Assembly: GCF_000633635.1 (NCBI RefSeq)
Contig: NZ_AYPQ01000006.1
Coordinates: forward strand, 248,044 to 312,043
From: Enterococcus crotali
GTDB lineage: Bacteria; Bacillota; Bacilli; Lactobacillales; Enterococcaceae
Direction of reading: 5' to 3'
DNA length: 64,000 bases
Below the pieces are notes generated by a model. That model made no database searches, was not told the origin of the DNA, and worked only from the letters and a program-made list of their open reading frames with translations. The position numbers were made by a program, and so were the translations under genes. Every line of letters starts with the position of its first letter. Within the stretch, counting starts at the first letter, position 1. Shown piece by piece: positions 18,823-27,763 of the stretch.

Positions 18823-18865
18823 TTATAAGAAATTCAAATAATAAAGACAGAAAGAAGATAAAATT

Positions 18866-19546
18866 TTGAGAAAAAAATTAAATAATAAACCATTCTTAGC
18901 GCTGGCGATCCTTTTATTGATCGGTACAGTTACGCTTTTTGGTTTAAAATCAGTTGCAGATAAAGTTATCTTGTGGGGCGGTGAGGAAAATGTTGAAAAA
19001 ATCAACAATAACCTTGACCAATTAGACACTATGCTAAGCTCAAAAGAAAAAAAGATTACTGAACTGGAAACACAACTCAATCAAAGAAGTACTCAACTGA
19101 GTCAAAATGAGGTTGAGCTAATAAGCTTAAAAAGCCAGGTAACGACTCTAACAAATGAAAAAAATCAAACACAAGGAACAATCAACTCACTGCAATCCCA
19201 GTTAACTAATAAAAACGGTGAAATCCAACAAAAAATTGTCGAATTGCAACAAAAAGACAGCCAGATTCAGCAAAAAATAGAAGAAGGAAAACAAAAAGAG
19301 GCAGTCAAACAATTAGAAGTTGATGCAAAAAACAAAGAAATCACAACATTGAACCAAAAAATCAGTGAGATAGCTAACGAGAAAAATACGCTTCAAGCCC
19401 AATACGAGGATTCTCAGCGTAAATTAGTCGATGCAACCACTCAAATCACTAGCCTACAAGATTATGTAAAAAAATTAGAAAAAGCCAAAAATGACACTGC
19501 TTCAGTGACCGCTAAATCAGATAAAATCATTGACCAACACAAATAA
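18866..19546 (+). CDS. Membrane-anchored coiled-coil protein (TTG start)
   Basis: A 226-residue protein with a membrane helix at about residues 8-25 (PFLALAILLLIGTVTLFG) and then an almost uninterrupted coiled coil of Gln/Lys/Glu/Asn heptads (about 45-205). No family is recognised; the design is that of a spacer or scaffold reaching out from the membrane. The only sensible start is TTG at 18866 with a weak AGAAGA upstream; the next in-frame ATG would remove the membrane helix. A good promoter precedes it. It could be under-translated because of the weak start. Confidence 0.65.
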   Translation: MRKKLNNKPFLALAILLLIGTVTLFGLKSVADKVILWGGEENVEKINNNLDQLDTMLSSKEKKITELETQLNQRSTQLSQNEVELISLKSQVTTLTNEKNQTQGTINSLQSQLTNKNGEIQQKIVELQQKDSQIQQKIEEGKQKEAVKQLEVDAKNKEITTLNQKISEIANEKNTLQAQYEDSQRKLVDATTQITSLQDYVKKLEKAKNDTASVTAKSDKIIDQHK

Positions 19547-19639
19547 GCAAAAAGTTAGGCTTAAATTGTGATGCCTCGCTAGAATGTTGGTGGACACGGA
19601 AGTTAATGTGTTCGATCTATTCTCATGCTTTAGTCAACT

Positions 19640-19686
19640 ATAAGGTGTCTAAGACACAACTCATAGCGTTGTCCTAGACACCTTAT
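19640..19686. terminator. Terminator-like hairpin between converging genes
   Basis: ATAAGGTGTCTA-GACAAC pairs with GTTGTC-TAGACACCTTAT in a long stem with few mismatches. It lies between the coiled-coil gene (+) and the ABC permease gene (-). T runs are short on both sides. Confidence 0.7.
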
Positions 19687-19699
19687 TGATTCAAAAATG

Positions 19700-20527
19700 C
19701 TACAACTTACCGCCAGAAGTAGCGATTCCTTCGATAAATTTCTTCTGAAATATCACAAACAAGAGCAACATAGGCCAAATAGCAAGCAATGATCCTGCCA
19801 TCAACTGTGGATAATTCGTGGTGTATTGTCCTTGCAGATTCGCTAAACCAGAAGATAAGGTCATCTTATCTAAGGACATATTTACAATCAGCGGCCACAT
19901 TAAATCCTTAAAGGCAAATAATGCCGTAAAAATTGCAAGAGCCACTAATCCTGATTTTGCGAGCGGCAGCATCACTTTAAAGAAAGTCTGCCAAACATTA
20001 CAACCATCTAACTTTGCCGCTTCCTCCAGTTCATCAGGCAATCCTAAGAAAAATTGTCGTAATAAAAACGTCCCAAAAGCACTCACAATGCCCGGCAATA
20101 CCAATGCTGGAATAGAATTTAACAGCCCCATCTTTTGAACGAGTAGATATTGAGGAATAATGAAAATCTGTGTTGGGATCATCATCTGCATCAAGACTAA
20201 ACCAAAGAACAAATTTCGCCCTGGAAAATGCAATCTGGCACAAGCATAAGCTGCCATAGCACTAAATAAAACAGAACCTATCACTCGAAAAACAATCATC
20301 AATGCCGTGTTGAAATAAAATTGAACAAATGGCAATTTCTCCAAAACAACCGTAAAATTATGCCATTGAAAATTCTCTGGAAAAATACTAGGAGGAATTT
20401 TAACAGATTCAGCCAGTGTCTTCCCAGAAGTTACGATCATCCATAAAAATGGCAACACCATTACACAAGCCCCTATAATCAAAAGTAAGTGGATCACCAG
20501 CTTGCTTTTCAATTTTTGTGATTTCAT
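19700..20527 (-). CDS. Carbohydrate ABC transporter permease (MalG/MsmG type)
   Basis: A 275-residue inner permease with six membrane helices and the EAA loop that contacts the ATPase (EEAAKLDGCNVWQTFFKVMLP, about residues 190-210). It pairs with the permease encoded immediately upstream (15-base gap) and the lipoprotein binding protein. No ATPase gene is in the cluster, so a shared MsmK/UgpC-type ATPase elsewhere is likely used, as is common for CUT1 transporters in Firmicutes. Last gene of the alpha-galactoside operon. Confidence 0.92.
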   Translation of the reverse strand: MKSQKLKSKLVIHLLLIIGACVMVLPFLWMIVTSGKTLAESVKIPPSIFPENFQWHNFTVVLEKLPFVQFYFNTALMIVFRVIGSVLFSAMAAYACARLHFPGRNLFFGLVLMQMMIPTQIFIIPQYLLVQKMGLLNSIPALVLPGIVSAFGTFLLRQFFLGLPDELEEAAKLDGCNVWQTFFKVMLPLAKSGLVALAIFTALFAFKDLMWPLIVNMSLDKMTLSSGLANLQGQYTTNYPQLMAGSLLAIWPMLLLFVIFQKKFIEGIATSGGKL

Positions 20528-20542
20528 CTGTATCCCTCTTTC

Positions 20543-21442
20543 CTAATAATTGACCCATTTTTTCTGAACTTTGACCTGAAGCACTGTAACGAGCATGATG
20601 ATCACTAATAAAACCATCACGATTGCCGAACCATAGCCTTTGTCATTCATAATAAACGACTGCTTATAAAACAAATAAACCAGTGATTGCGTTTTGGGCA
20701 AGGCTGCATTCGTTTTGTCGATCATCATGAAAATCAAATCAAAAACCTGCAGCGAATTGATGATCGTTGTAACCATCACAAAAAATAATGTTGGTGAAAC
20801 TAAGGGTAAAGTAATCGAGAAAAATTGCTTGATTGTACCTGCCCCATCAATTTCCGCTGATTCATAATAATCTCTTGGGATTTCTTGTAACCCTGATAAA
20901 AGTAGCACCATATTATAGCCCACTGTGCTCCAAATTCCGACTATTGCGATAGCTAAAATAGACGTATGAGGATCTGTCAGCCAGTTAGGCCCTTTTAACC
21001 CGATCAATGAAAATAAGTAATTGATGATTCCATAATCGGAATTATATAACCAACGCCAGACCATTGCCACAGCTGCGGGTGTAGCTACTACTGGTAAAAA
21101 ATAAAGCGTTCGGTAAAAAGAAATCCCTTTGACTTTTTGGTTCATCAAGACCGCAGCTAATAACGACAAAACAATGATGAACGGCACCGCAATCAGTGTA
21201 TAAACTAGTGTGTTGATGACTGCTTGAATGACTTCTGGATCAGCAATCAACTTTTTATAATTCTCCAAGCCTGCCCAAATTGTTTTACCAAAACCCGATG
21301 ATTTTTGAAAGCTTAAAACGAGTGTTTCGATTGCTGGCTTGATATTTAAAATAATTAATCCTAACAAGGTAGGAGCAATCAACATTGCTCCCCATATGAC
21401 TTCCTCTTTATTATATTTACGCCTGTTTCTCTTTTTTTCCAT
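20543..21442 (-). CDS. Carbohydrate ABC transporter permease (MalF/MsmF type)
   Basis: A 299-residue permease with six membrane helices and an EAA loop (ESAEIDGAGTIKQFFSITLP). The ATG at 21442 is preferred to an upstream in-frame GTG at 21478 that directly abuts the preceding stop codon, because AAGGCGGGG lies six bases before the ATG and the protein then begins with the usual basic cytoplasmic tail (MEKKRNRRKYNKE). Confidence 0.92.
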   Translation of the reverse strand: MEKKRNRRKYNKEEVIWGAMLIAPTLLGLIILNIKPAIETLVLSFQKSSGFGKTIWAGLENYKKLIADPEVIQAVINTLVYTLIAVPFIIVLSLLAAVLMNQKVKGISFYRTLYFLPVVATPAAVAMVWRWLYNSDYGIINYLFSLIGLKGPNWLTDPHTSILAIAIVGIWSTVGYNMVLLLSGLQEIPRDYYESAEIDGAGTIKQFFSITLPLVSPTLFFVMVTTIINSLQVFDLIFMMIDKTNAALPKTQSLVYLFYKQSFIMNDKGYGSAIVMVLLVIIMLVTVLQVKVQKKWVNY

Positions 21443-21478
21443 ACTCGTCCCCGCCTTCTCAAACAAGTAATCAAACAC

Positions 21479-22741
21479 TTATTTTAAAATATCATCAACC
21501 TCTGTTTGAATCATTTTTGCTACATCTTCGGCTGATTTTTCCCCACTTAACAAATCAGACATTTTTTCTGTTTCCACAGTTTCGACCTTGATGGTTTCAT
21601 TTGAAAATGGACGAATCACTGCGTAATCAAGCATATCTACATAAGCTTTCACATTGTAATCCTCAGTACTTTTAACCCATTCATCCGCTGTTCCTTTATA
21701 TGCCGGAATTGCCGCACCTGTTTTAGCAGAGATCAAATTTGCTTCTTTTGAACCTAGATAATCAACAAATTTTAGCGCAGCTTCCTTATGTTTCGTTGTT
21801 GCAGCCACTGCATTGCCTAAGCCATTATAAACAGAAGCTCGCTTGGCCCCTTGTGGTAAAACCGTAACATCTGTGTTTTCCTTCATATAGTCATTTTCTT
21901 TAAAATCCGCCAACATCCATGAACCGAAAAATCCCATAGCAGAACGCCCTGACTGAATAAAAGAAACAGGTTTATTTTCAGCTAATTGATCAGCGCTTGG
22001 CGATACTTTGTATTTATTGATCAAATCTGCATAAAATTGAATGGCTTCAACTGTTTTGCTGTCAGCAAATTCTGATGTTTTATGATTTTCTGACATGATT
22101 TTCCCTTCATTTTGAAAAATGAAATTCCAGTATCCTTCATGACCATTGTTAACGGCTGTAAAACCATAAACACCTTTTTCTTCATTGGTCAACTTTTTAG
22201 CCGCTTCTAAAAATGTATCCCACGTCCATGACTCATCTGGATAACTTACACCCGCTTCATCAAAGAGTTTTTTATTATACCAAAGCCCAATCGTATCGAT
22301 ATCTTTAGGCAGCGCATATTGTTTGCCATCTAAAGCATAAAGTTCGGAAATATTCTTTGGGAAATTATCTAAACTTGCTTTTTCACTCTTCTTCAACGTC
22401 TCTGTTAGGTCCATCAATATTCCATTTGACATATAGCGATAAGACTCATTAGAATGCATCCAGAAAACATCTGGCAAACTTTCACCTGTCGCCGCCGCAT
22501 CTAATTTTGTCCAATATTGATCCCATGGCGTTACCTCGACATTGACCTTGATAGTAGGATTTTCTTTTTCAAAAGCCGCGGCCATCTCTTTCATCCCTTT
22601 TTCCTGATTGGTATCCCAAATTGCATAAGTAATTGTTTGTTTGTCTTCTTTTGAACCATCCTCACCACTCTTATTTCCTCCACAGCCAACAATCAACAAG
22701 CCGCTAACAACTAACAAACACGATGCAATGATTTTCTTCAT
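21479..22741 (-). CDS. Carbohydrate ABC transporter substrate-binding lipoprotein
   Basis: A 420-residue extracellular binding protein of family 1. The lipobox LIVGC at residues 16-20 follows a lipoprotein signal peptide, so the mature protein is lipid-anchored by Cys20. The rest is a typical two-lobe fold (AIWDTNQEKGMKEMAAAFEKENP start; IQSGRSAMGFFGSW near the hinge). The neighbouring alpha-galactosidase suggests that it binds raffinose- or melibiose-type sugars; this is inference. It follows melA by 24 bases. Confidence 0.92.
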   Translation of the reverse strand: MKKIIASCLLVVSGLLIVGCGGNKSGEDGSKEDKQTITYAIWDTNQEKGMKEMAAAFEKENPTIKVNVEVTPWDQYWTKLDAAATGESLPDVFWMHSNESYRYMSNGILMDLTETLKKSEKASLDNFPKNISELYALDGKQYALPKDIDTIGLWYNKKLFDEAGVSYPDESWTWDTFLEAAKKLTNEEKGVYGFTAVNNGHEGYWNFIFQNEGKIMSENHKTSEFADSKTVEAIQFYADLINKYKVSPSADQLAENKPVSFIQSGRSAMGFFGSWMLADFKENDYMKENTDVTVLPQGAKRASVYNGLGNAVAATTKHKEAALKFVDYLGSKEANLISAKTGAAIPAYKGTADEWVKSTEDYNVKAYVDMLDYAVIRPFSNETIKVETVETEKMSDLLSGEKSAEDVAKMIQTEVDDILK

Positions 22742-22765
22742 AATAGCTTCTCCTTTTCTTATCGA

Positions 22766-24076
22766 TTAGTGGTATTCTGGTAAATAATCGCCGTGAGCCT
22801 CAATTAATTCATCCACCATTGCTTTGATTTCGTCGATCGATAATTCTGAATTTGCATGAGGATCTAATAGCGCTGCTTGATAGATTTTATCTTTTTCCAA
22901 TGTCATCGCCGCCTCAACAGTTAATTCCTGAACATTGATGTTTGTTCGATTTAAAGCTGCAAGTTGAGTTGGCAAATCACCAACATAGGTTGGCTGCACA
23001 CCATTTTTATCGACTAAACAAGGAACTTCTACACAAGCATCTTCTGGAAGGTTGGTGATCAATCCTTTATTCAACACATTGCCTGCAATCACAGCTGGAT
23101 TTCCTGTCGTAATGGCGTCCATAATATAGGAAGCATATTCTCGACTTCGCGTATGTTCCAATGAGCCATTATGGACGATATCATCCCTTTGTTTTTCCCA
23201 ATCTTCGATTTGCTTCACGCAACGTCTTAAATATTCATCGATAGGAATATTCAATGTTTCAATTAATTCCGGGTAATTTTTTTTGATAAAATAAGGATGA
23301 TATTCCGCATTATGCTCACTGGACTCGGTCACATAATATCCAAAATGTTTCATCAGCTCAAAACGGACTGCATCATCATGAGGTTCAGTTTTAAGTTTTG
23401 CCAAGCGTTTGATTTCTGGATAAAAATCTTTACCTTCTTTTGTAATTTCCAATAACCAAGCCATATGATTGATTCCGGCGATCTTCCACTGGAAATCGTT
23501 CAAATCATATTTCTGATCTATTCCTAAATGTTTAAATAATTCTGGTACACAAACTTGCACACTATGACATAAGCCAACTGTTTTGACTTTGGTCGCCTTT
23601 AGCATTCCCATCGTTAAAATACACATTGGATTTGTATAATTCAACAGCCAAGCATTAGGACAAACTTCTTCGATCTCTTTAGCAAATTCAAACATGACCG
23701 GTAAGGTTCGTAACCCTCTAAAAATCCCACCAATACCAGTTGTATCGGCAATTGTTTGTTTTAACCCATATTTTTTGGGAATTTCAAAATCAATAACAGT
23801 ACTTGGTTCATATCCGCCCACTTGGATCGCATTGATTACAAAATCAGAATCACGCAACGCTTCTTTACGATCGGTATAAGTCTGAATCGTTGCTCGCCCT
23901 GCATTAGAATTTTTGTTGATGGTTTTTAACATCAATTCTGACTCTTTCAAACGCACCTCGTCAATATCATACAACGCAATCACCGAATCTTGTAAACTCG
24001 GTGTCAACATGGCATCTCCCAAAACATTCTTAGCAAAAATCGTACTTCCAGCACCAATAAAAGAAATTTTTGTCAT
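22766..24076 (-). CDS. melA: Alpha-galactosidase, glycoside hydrolase family 4
   Basis: A 436-residue NAD+- and Mn2+-dependent glycosidase that removes terminal alpha-galactose by an oxidation-elimination mechanism. Visible elements are the NAD+ site FIGAGSTIFAKN at residue 5, NYTNPM near residue 140, the metal-binding CHSV motif (GLCHSVQ, near residue 165) and GINHMAW near residue 195. The CHSV form of that motif is characteristic of alpha-galactosidases within GH4, in contrast with CDMP or CNVP of phospho-glycosidases. The ATG at 24076 has GGAGGAG seven bases upstream. It heads the transport operon and lies just after an AraC-type regulator gene on the same strand; a cre-like site is in between. 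Confidence 0.92.
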   Translation of the reverse strand: MTKISFIGAGSTIFAKNVLGDAMLTPSLQDSVIALYDIDEVRLKESELMLKTINKNSNAGRATIQTYTDRKEALRDSDFVINAIQVGGYEPSTVIDFEIPKKYGLKQTIADTTGIGGIFRGLRTLPVMFEFAKEIEEVCPNAWLLNYTNPMCILTMGMLKATKVKTVGLCHSVQVCVPELFKHLGIDQKYDLNDFQWKIAGINHMAWLLEITKEGKDFYPEIKRLAKLKTEPHDDAVRFELMKHFGYYVTESSEHNAEYHPYFIKKNYPELIETLNIPIDEYLRRCVKQIEDWEKQRDDIVHNGSLEHTRSREYASYIMDAITTGNPAVIAGNVLNKGLITNLPEDACVEVPCLVDKNGVQPTYVGDLPTQLAALNRTNINVQELTVEAAMTLEKDKIYQAALLDPHANSELSIDEIKAMVDELIEAHGDYLPEYH

Positions 24077-24173
24077 GTCTGTTCTCCTCCTCATATTAAA
24101 AAATTGAATAGGCACCCACGGTCTTAAGTGAAAAACTGTAGAAATTATTAGCCGTTCAATAAAATCATTATAT

Positions 24174-24187
24174 GTGAAGCGCTTTCA
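24174..24187 (-). promoter_or_regulatory. Candidate cre (CcpA) site upstream of melA
   Basis: The centre AAGCGCTT is followed by TCA on the plus strand (GTGAAGCGCTTTCA), a perfect right half and a diverged left half of a catabolite-response element. It lies about 100 bases before melA in the gap after the regulator gene, where repression by preferred sugars is expected. Confidence 0.5.
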
Positions 24188-24226
24188 TTTATACATAACA
24201 TTATTTTAGAAAAATAAGGCATTTTT

Positions 24227-25069
24227 TTAGCTTCTTTGACCAGAAAAATTTGACGGTGAACAACCAAATTGATCTTTAAAAGCCCTTGAAAAGGTTTGAC
24301 TACTCTTATACCCCACCGCTAAAGCAACTTCTGTAATGGGTAAATCGGTCGTTTCTAATAAAATCGAGGCTTTTTGCAAACGAAATTCCTTTAAATAACC
24401 CATTGGTGAACAGCCAATTTCATCCTTGATTACTTGACTTAAATAAGAACTGTTCAAACTCATCGAATGACTGATCTCGCGAATAGAAAGCTCTTCACGA
24501 TAATAGTTGTTTTTGATATAAAGCAAAAATGATTCACTATATTTTTGTTTTCGACTCTCCAAAATCGATGAATGAACCGTTTTTTCTTGTAATTTGAAGC
24601 GTGAAAATAAAGTCAAAAATCGTGCCTGATTCGCTAATTTTTCCCGGTCATCAAACATATTGGAGACGATAATCTGTTCGAATAATTCTTTGATCCCATC
24701 GGTTTTTTCAACTTTTCCCACATAATCGGTTAAACCGATCCCGTTACTATAAAGTAGTTCTTTGACCATCGCTCCAGAAAAACCAAACCAGTAATATTCC
24801 CAAGGTTCCTCCGCATCAGCTTGATAGAAAGTCATTTCATTTGGTTTTATAATAAAAAAATTCCCCTCACCCAAACGATATTTGATTCCATTAACATCAT
24901 ACGTTCCATGACCAGAAACAATATAATGAACGACATGCTCTTCTCTCATTGTGGGGCCATGATGATGGCTACTTTCACAAAGTTCATGCCCAACATTAAA
25001 AAAATAGAAATCACTAAAAAATTGCTCCTTCACAAAAATATCTCTGTATTTTCTCGGTTCTCCTACCAT
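24227..25069 (-). CDS. AraC-family regulator of the alpha-galactoside operon (MsmR-like)
   Basis: A 280-residue activator: an N-terminal cupin sugar-sensing domain (about residues 25-150; SSHHHGPTMREEHVVHYIVSG contains the cupin histidines) and two helix-turn-helix motifs at the C-terminus (about 180-280; LSIREISHSMSLNSSYLSQVIK and ITEVALAVGYKSSQTFSRAFK). The ATG at 25069 has GGAG nine bases upstream; earlier in-frame starts do not. It precedes melA in the same direction. Probably it activates melA and the ABC genes when alpha-galactosides are present. Confidence 0.88.
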   Translation of the reverse strand: MVGEPRKYRDIFVKEQFFSDFYFFNVGHELCESSHHHGPTMREEHVVHYIVSGHGTYDVNGIKYRLGEGNFFIIKPNEMTFYQADAEEPWEYYWFGFSGAMVKELLYSNGIGLTDYVGKVEKTDGIKELFEQIIVSNMFDDREKLANQARFLTLFSRFKLQEKTVHSSILESRKQKYSESFLLYIKNNYYREELSIREISHSMSLNSSYLSQVIKDEIGCSPMGYLKEFRLQKASILLETTDLPITEVALAVGYKSSQTFSRAFKDQFGCSPSNFSGQRS

Positions 25070-25192
25070 AGCTTTCATCTCCAATTAAGTTGTTCAACTA
25101 TTTTTCCTGTAGTCATTTCCATTATAGCCCACTCATAAAAAAAATTAATCATTCTTTGTGAAAAATTTCAATATCCATGATTCAAATCAAAA

Positions 25193-25235
25193 AAGTGTCA
25201 GAGAGATAACGTTTCATGTTCTCTCTCTGACACTT
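25193..25235 (-). terminator. Terminator after the alpha/beta hydrolase gene
   Basis: AAGTGTCAGAGAGA pairs with TCTCTCTCTGACACTT around a 13-base loop, followed on the minus strand by TTTTTTGATT. It isolates the hydrolase gene from the AraC gene downstream. Confidence 0.85.
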
Positions 25236-25295
25236 GAAATTTGACTAGTGGAAAAATTTTCTATTGTGTTATTGCAAAGTTTATCAATAGTGTAG

Positions 25296-26066
25296 CTAGT
25301 CGCTCTCTTTTTTTAATTCCTTTTCAAAAAAATCAGCAACAACATCCATCATCTCCCCTTTAACTAGATGACCTTCACCTTTACCTGTAATAAACTGACT
25401 ATGTTTAGCATAAGGTTTTCCTTCAATCATTTGATAAAAATTGCTCATGTCTTCATAAGGTATTTTCGGGTCTTCAGTGCCATGCCAAAAAAGAACTGGA
25501 CGCCCTGCCAACTTCTCAGGCATTTTTGAAAGATCGTAATTCGCCACCCAGCTAAGCAATAAAGGTAGATCCGCTGGCACAAAAAAATCCATCTCAGCAG
25601 CACGTTCCATTACACGATCGATATAACGTAGCGGTGCGGGAGTCCCCATCATACAAGCTGCCGCTTTGATTTCTGGATGTTGTGATAATAACGCACAAGT
25701 CGTGATCCCACCCATCGAGACACCGCCAACTCCGATTTTACCTGATTCGATCAAAGCTAGTTTTTCAAAATGACGTACTAGTTGAGCAAACTCAATAATA
25801 TTGTATTGAATACTTGCCCAAAATGTTACAGAAGGTATTGGTGAAATGGGACCTGTCTTTCGTTCACCATGATTCATTGCATCTGGCAACAGAACACGTA
25901 TCCCTTGTTTCGCTAATTTTCTAGCTTGAGTCAATGACAACTCTTTAGCTGACTGCCAGCCATGGTAATAAACAACTAATGGTAATGGATTATTTTTGGC
26001 TTCTTCTGGAACAACTTCCAGTACTGGAATCTTTTTTATATATCGATGTCTGATGCTGACCTTCAT
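25296..26066 (-). CDS. Alpha/beta hydrolase (prolyl-oligopeptidase-like esterase fold)
   Basis: A 256-residue cytoplasmic hydrolase. The oxyanion HG motif (VVYYHGWQSAKE), the nucleophile elbow GGVSMGG (about residue 115), a late Asp (HGTEDPKIPY) and the final His (GEGHLVKGE) give a complete catalytic triad. It resembles the YitV/S9-like hydrolases of Firmicutes; the substrate is unknown. The ATG at 26066 is eight bases after AGGAG. It is monocistronic and followed by a clear terminator. Confidence 0.85.
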   Translation of the reverse strand: MKVSIRHRYIKKIPVLEVVPEEAKNNPLPLVVYYHGWQSAKELSLTQARKLAKQGIRVLLPDAMNHGERKTGPISPIPSVTFWASIQYNIIEFAQLVRHFEKLALIESGKIGVGGVSMGGITTCALLSQHPEIKAAACMMGTPAPLRYIDRVMERAAEMDFFVPADLPLLLSWVANYDLSKMPEKLAGRPVLFWHGTEDPKIPYEDMSNFYQMIEGKPYAKHSQFITGKGEGHLVKGEMMDVVADFFEKELKKESD

Positions 26067-26177
26067 TCGATTCACTCCTAAAAAAACAACGCTTATTTAC
26101 TCAAGTATACACCTTAACTCAAAATTATCATTATTTTTTGATTCCATCCAAAAAAATGCGATTAATAACAAAAACAA

Positions 26178-27095
26178 TCAATTATTTTTCGTTTTTTTTA
26201 CTATATTACCTCTTTTATGCCTTTTTATAATCACTCTTACACGTAATAATACCAAAACAAATATGAATATCCCTAAAATTAGAGCTAGAATTATTACAAA
26301 CCAATTTGGCCGTTTTGCTTCCTTCTTAACTACTTTGTGATCTTTTTTAATTGTTTTTAAAGCTTCTGACGGAACAGAATACGTTGTATTTTCCTGATTA
26401 TCAATATCACATGCATCGGCATAATTCCCTAAACCATCACTGGCTCTAAGATACATTTTCCCTTCAATACCCTCTCGGTTTAACTCAATAATGAACGAAC
26501 CATTTTTATCTGCGGTCCCTTCTTGATAATGATATTCATCGTTATCAGTATAGAACAGCTCAATTTGATAAGTATTCTTAGAGGACGGCATTTTTATCTC
26601 GCCAGATACCGTTGCATTTTCTTTATTATAATGAACCTTTGAAAAGAAGATCGTTGGCTTATCACTGCTAACTAAATAAGGAACATTTTTGTAATGATAC
26701 ACAACGTCCTCTTCAGATGTAAAGCATAAATCCGTTGAATAAATCCCAATTTTATCTGTTTTTACTGGATTTTTTTCATAGTACATATCTTTGATTTTGA
26801 TCTTATCTCGATAGAAAATCGTTTCGATAAAACCACTATAGACATTCGTTGGTCCATTCAACACAAATCCTGAAAAACTCATATAAGGACGTTCATCAAA
26901 AGGGAACGCTAAATGAATCTCATTTTTTTTCTTTTTAAGACTTGTGGTTTTCCCATCCAAGATTTCCTTACGAGCATAGCGGCTTGTCAAATCATTTGCC
27001 GCATCAAAATTGGATTCACCACTGGCATCTTCTCCATAACAAATAATAGGTGAACATAAAAACAACAGACCCATGAACCATATAAGCTTTTTCAT
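26178..27095 (-). CDS. Unrecognised exported protein with C-terminal membrane anchor
   Basis: A 305-residue type I membrane protein: signal peptide (residues 1-21, cleavage near YGEDA), an extracellular region of about 240 residues, a single membrane helix near residues 263-285 (WFVIILALILGIFIFVLVLL) and a basic cytoplasmic tail. Part of the extracellular region (about 140-215, VSGEIKMPSSKNTYQIELFY...DKNGSFIIELNREG) reads like an Ig-like repeat of surface proteins. No family is assigned. It lies next to the mobile element but on the chromosomal side. A strong AAAGGAG precedes the start. Confidence 0.75.
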   Translation of the reverse strand: MKKLIWFMGLLFLCSPIICYGEDASGESNFDAANDLTSRYARKEILDGKTTSLKKKKNEIHLAFPFDERPYMSFSGFVLNGPTNVYSGFIETIFYRDKIKIKDMYYEKNPVKTDKIGIYSTDLCFTSEEDVVYHYKNVPYLVSSDKPTIFFSKVHYNKENATVSGEIKMPSSKNTYQIELFYTDNDEYHYQEGTADKNGSFIIELNREGIEGKMYLRASDGLGNYADACDIDNQENTTYSVPSEALKTIKKDHKVVKKEAKRPNWFVIILALILGIFIFVLVLLRVRVIIKRHKRGNIVKKTKNN

Positions 27096-27291
27096 AGTAA
27101 AACTCCTTTAACAACCTTGTAACAAAATAGTAACATAAATGACATCTTTTGGACATCTTAATAAAACATTTTAAAATTTCTTAATATTTAAACATAAAAT
27201 AACTATCGATGCTTTATAAAGTATAAATTAATTATTGCATAAAGAAAAGATTATTTTTTTGCTTTTGCAGTAACTTTGCTTCCAGTCAAAT

Positions 27292-27332
27292 AAAAAAAGC
27301 TTTGAACCTTTACAAGAAGGATTCAAAGCTTT
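27292..27332 (-). terminator. Native chromosomal terminator of rpmG, displaced by the integrated element
   Basis: AAGCTTTGAA pairs with TTCAAAGCTT and is followed on the minus strand by a run of T. It lies ten bases past the left copy of the 23-bp repeat, where the end of rpmG would be without the insertion. The 190 bases left of it, back to 27096, hold nothing recognisable beyond the start region of the neighbouring gene. Confidence 0.75.
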
Positions 27333-27341
27333 AATGTGTTG

Positions 27342-27364
27342 CTTATTTTGTTTCACGATGTAAA
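27342..27364. repeat. attL, left 23-bp direct repeat
   Basis: Identical to 31652-31674 (starts CTTATTTTG, ends CGATGTAAA). It is the duplicated core of the attachment site created by integration at rpmG. Confidence 0.85.
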
Positions 27365-27477
27365 TTCAAATATAGGTGCCGTGTGGGGAAACTAAGGTAT
27401 AACAATACTTTCTAATTGGAAATAGTAACCAAAATAATACAATTATAGTTCTATAGAATTCCTCAACGGATTCAAAA

Positions 27478-27498
27478 CTACATCAAAATATAAATCAA
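27478..27498. repeat. Internal 21-bp direct repeat, left copy
   Basis: The block CTACATCAAAATATAAATCA occurs here and at 31561-31581, about 110 bases inside attL and 70 bases inside attR. Such paired subterminal repeats are typical arm-type binding sites of tyrosine integrases. Confidence 0.65.
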
Positions 27499-27537
27499 AT
27501 CTTGGGTAAGTGTAATGAGATTGTAATACATGTATGT

Positions 27538-27570
27538 GCTCTCCACTAAAAAGGAGAGCTATTTTTATTT
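27538..27570. terminator. Terminator-like hairpin at the left end of the element
   Basis: GCTCTCC pairs with GGAGAGC and is followed on the plus strand by TATTTTTATTT. It overlaps the end of the minus-strand gene at 27569. Confidence 0.55.
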
Positions 27571-27571
27571 A
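27561..27571 (+). other. T-rich tail of the left-end hairpin
   Basis: TATTTTTATTT tract following the GGAGAGC arm on the plus strand; it is recorded to show that the hairpin at 27538 would end transcription entering from the left more efficiently than transcription of the Cro-like unit. Confidence 0.3.
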
Positions 27572-27754
27572 ATTAAAGAACCCTCTACCCCACGTTGTAT
27601 CGACCTGTCCATCATCAGGAGCAACAGCAACATAGCGACGTTTGCCACTATCAGCAACGTAACTGATCCAAGCAGCTTTAAATTCCTCCACTGCAATTTC
27701 ATAAATGAAACTTCTAAGAGACTTCTCGTCTTCCTCCGTCAAAATTACTTTCAT
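27569..27754 (-). CDS. Unrecognised 61-residue protein of the integrated element
   Basis: A small acidic protein, no membrane segment, no recognised family. It lies nine bases after the Cro-like gene and is probably co-transcribed with it, in the position of early-lytic or excision genes of temperate phages. Whether it acts as excisionase or antirepressor cannot be judged from sequence. Confidence 0.5.
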   Translation of the reverse strand: MKVILTEEDEKSLRSFIYEIAVEEFKAAWISYVADSGKRRYVAVAPDDGQVDTTWGRGFFN

Positions 27755-27763
27755 TGTTTACAC

